From contig JAVHZZ010000006.1 in NCBI GenBank assembly GCA_036250195.1, positions 161,069,224-161,133,223 of the forward strand: a stretch of 64,000 nucleotides of DNA, in the 5' to 3' direction. Under the pieces are notes generated by a model, which was not told the origin of the DNA, ran no database searches, and saw only the letters and a program-made list of their open reading frames with translations. Made by a program: the position numbers and the translations under genes. Of this stretch, positions 62,133 to 64,000 are shown one piece after another. Each line of letters begins with the position of its first letter. Position 1 is the first letter of the stretch. This DNA comes from Mixophyes australis (taxonomy: Eukaryota > Chordata > Amphibia > Anura > Limnodynastidae).

Positions 62133-62862
62133 AAATACGGTAGGCTCCTAATTGCATACGCTCTTCAGTGTACAGTGACGCAGAAACAAACGCAGATGAT
62201 GGACAGGAAGGTGCCTCTTTTTCCGCCTTCCTCTCTTTGATCCATCTGTCAGTTTTGATGGCGAGCTGCATAAGACTCTCCAGCAATGTTGTCGAAGGGT
62301 ACTCTACCAAAGCATCCTTGATCTGCCCTGACAAACCTAAGCGTAATGCAAGACCATTTAATTCACTGAAGACCATCATCTAAACTCGGCACAGTATTCC
62401 TCAGCAGAGCACCGACCTTGATTTACGGCACTGAGGTGAGCCTCGGCCGAAGCCACCAGATCTGGGTCATCATAATGCAGGCCTAAAGCATTAAATAATG
62501 CATCAACAGACTGTAAAGAAGGACTTGCAGGAGCCAGACTGAGCACCCAAGACTGAGGGTCACCTTGAAGAAGGGATATAATAATAATGACCCTTTGCTG
62601 CTCTGAACCTGAATAACGGGGTCTTAGCCAGAAGTAGAGCTTACAACTTTCTTTAAAATTGTGGAATAAAGCTCTCCCCCCAGAGAAACGGTCTGGCAGG
62701 TTCTATAGCAGGTGCCAGTGAAATTTGCTGGGCTTGCGAAGTCCTTGAGGCCTCCTCTTGTGCAGATAAACGGTACAAAAGTCCTTGGACCATCTAGGAC
62801 AGGGATTGTATCTGCACTGCCAAGACTTGGGCTGGAGAGGGATTCGTCCTGTTTTCATCCAT
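62023..62862 (-). pseudogene. Gypsy gag with CCHC knuckle
   Basis: Starts at an ATG at 62,862 (MDENRTNPSPAQVLAVQIQS), soon interrupted by stops and frameshifts. The last part (62,379-62,023) includes FSELNGLALRLGLSGQIKDA and the knuckle LYCGIKGHFSHSCP, whose first Cys-x2 partner reads Tyr-Leu-Tyr-Cys, so the CCHC is incomplete (Tyr for the first Cys). Confidence 0.8.
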
Positions 62863-62900
62863 GAATAATCCTCTCCAGTAATTTCACTGGCCGGTTATAA

Positions 62901-63513
62901 TGTTAGGGCCCACGACCACCTAGAACAGTTAGAGTAGAGATTTTCACCTCAATCAGCTGCCTTTCCCGCTAAACTTTATGTGCTCACAAGTACTCAGATG
63001 CCCCCAGGTCTTAGACTTAGAGTAGTAAAAGCTCATCAAAGATGGCCACAGCGCAGATAGAACTGTGGGTGCCAGCCCAAGCTGGTACCGAAGTCAGAGG
63101 TCCGTAGCGAAACAGTGAAGTCTAGAATACAAGCCAAAAGGTCAGGGTCACAGGCAAACAGCGAAGTCCAGAATATAACCCAAAAGGTCAGGGCCACAGG
63201 CAAACAGCAAAGTCCAGAATATAAGCCAAAAGGTCAGGGTCACACGCAAACAGGCAAGGTCCAAGGTACAGGCAAAAGGTCACAATGGTAGATCAGGTAT
63301 ACAGAAATCCAACAGCAGGTCAGCAACAGTGCAGGACTGCAATGCTATAACCGGCAGGGAGGCTAAGCCCTTCCTGCCTAAAGTACAGAAGAGAGACAAT
63401 CAGGACCCTTGCCCAGCTGCTCAGTGTTTCCAGTATGAGGCGCTGCTCAGAAGGCGTCCCGGCTGTTGCCATGGAGACGGTCGGGACAAAGGCAATCGGA
63501 AGTGAAATCCCGG
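62901..63513 (-). repeat. Gypsy 5-prime LTR, truncated
   Basis: Aligns with 58,518-59,150 but is cut at CCCGGCT by the AT run. It has about three extra copies of a 50-bp unit (AAGTCCAGAATATAAGCC, AAAAGGTCAGGGTCACA) between 63,105 and 63,260. Confidence 0.85.

Positions 63514-63577
<64 letters not shown>
63513..63577. repeat. AT microsatellite
   Basis: About 31 AT units with one AC, replacing the end of the Gypsy LTR. Confidence 0.95.
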
Positions 63578-63581
<4 letters not shown>

Positions 63582-64000
63582 TGAGGGGATGTAAATGTAA
63601 TAAGTTGCACTATTCCCTTACAGTGACAAAACTAAATTTGTTTTCTATGCCCTAATATTGTAGTTTATGTTGCCTACTGCCCTAATAATGTGTTCTAAAT
63701 CTCTGTGGCATTATACTGTCACTATCCATATGTCTATTATAAACCTTTATAACAATATAATGACCATTAAATTTAATTAATGATACAGGCTTTTGTTGTG
63801 GCTAAAATGTGAGAGTGCTTTCCGGCCATTTGAACATTTATAGTTCATAGCTCTTCTTTGTGGAGAAAAGTACCTAAATTGTTTATGTGAAAATAAAGGT
63901 TTATTTGAAAATATAATTTTTTGAATGGTTTATTAAAAGTCCTGAGGTGGTAGCTTGGTTATGACCAAGATACAGTTATTAATATGTTTAGTATTCTAAA
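63578..64000. other. Unassigned stretch
   Basis: AT-rich, nothing recognised up to the end of the window. Confidence 0.4.

Larger units (their letters stand above)
58518..63513 (-). mobile_element. Ty3/Gypsy retrotransposon, degenerate
   Basis: Minus-strand order: truncated 5-prime LTR (62,901-63,513), gag, protease, RT, RNase H, integrase and 3-prime LTR (58,518-59,218). The PR-RT-RH-IN order and motifs are those of Ty3/Gypsy elements. Stops and frameshifts in every domain, and loss of the integrase C-terminus, make it inactive. The 5-prime LTR is cut by an AT microsatellite. Confidence 0.9.

Overview
The window looks like accessory, transposon-dominated DNA from a vertebrate, most probably an amphibian (frog-like). 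This is an inference from the mix of mobile elements: a DIRS element, Penelope-like fragments, several Tc1/mariner copies, hAT elements with many short nonautonomous derivatives, L1- and L2/CR1-type LINE fragments, a Ty3/Gypsy element, and a gammaretrovirus-like provirus. There are no bacterial-type operons. Almost every long reading frame belongs to a mobile element or is an artefact of a minisatellite.

Layout. 0-4 kb: a GC-rich palindromic repeat, a Penelope scrap, a Tc1 end, a degenerate exon copy and unassigned DNA. 4.06-9.5 kb: a Tc1 element split by a 4.1-kb DIRS element that keeps its inverted termini, its internal complementary region and its tyrosine recombinase, but has lost its reverse transcriptase. 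9.6-16 kb: a LINE tail, unassigned DNA, a hairpin hAT MITE and two minus-strand exons of a probable host type I membrane protein gene. 16.09-22.3 kb: a complete LTR retrotransposon with two nearly identical 2,617-bp LTRs, a tRNA-Ser primer site and one orphan zinc-knuckle ORF. Its LTRs carry a strong promoter and a long array of small hairpins. 22.9-24.3 kb: two more candidate exons of the minus-strand host gene (connecting peptide and signal peptide). 24.7-34.6 kb: a full-length minus-strand endogenous retrovirus (ERV) with uninterrupted gag, pol and env and near-identical LTRs, inserted in another Tc1 copy. 37-41.9 kb: a decayed hAT transposon with a retroposon nested in its transposase. 42.6-52 kb: nested inverted-repeat elements, two hAT-type elements stuffed with minisatellites, and a 1.4-kb solo LTR. 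52-57 kb: LINE and Tc1 fragments and a young 182-bp hairpin MITE. 58.5-63.5 kb: a broken minus-strand Ty3/Gypsy element.

How it fits together. The probable host gene runs on the minus strand: signal exon (24.2 kb), connecting-peptide exon (22.95 kb), transmembrane exon (14.3 kb), cytoplasmic exon (12.0 kb). The splice phases are mutually compatible, and the 6.2-kb retrotransposon sits in the connecting-peptide to transmembrane intron. I could not find the ectodomain exon(s). Relative ages can be read from nesting: DIRS in Tc1 in an older dispersed repeat, ERV in Tc1, retroposon in hAT, and hAT MITE in MITE. All coordinates and similarities are by-eye readings, with no database search.
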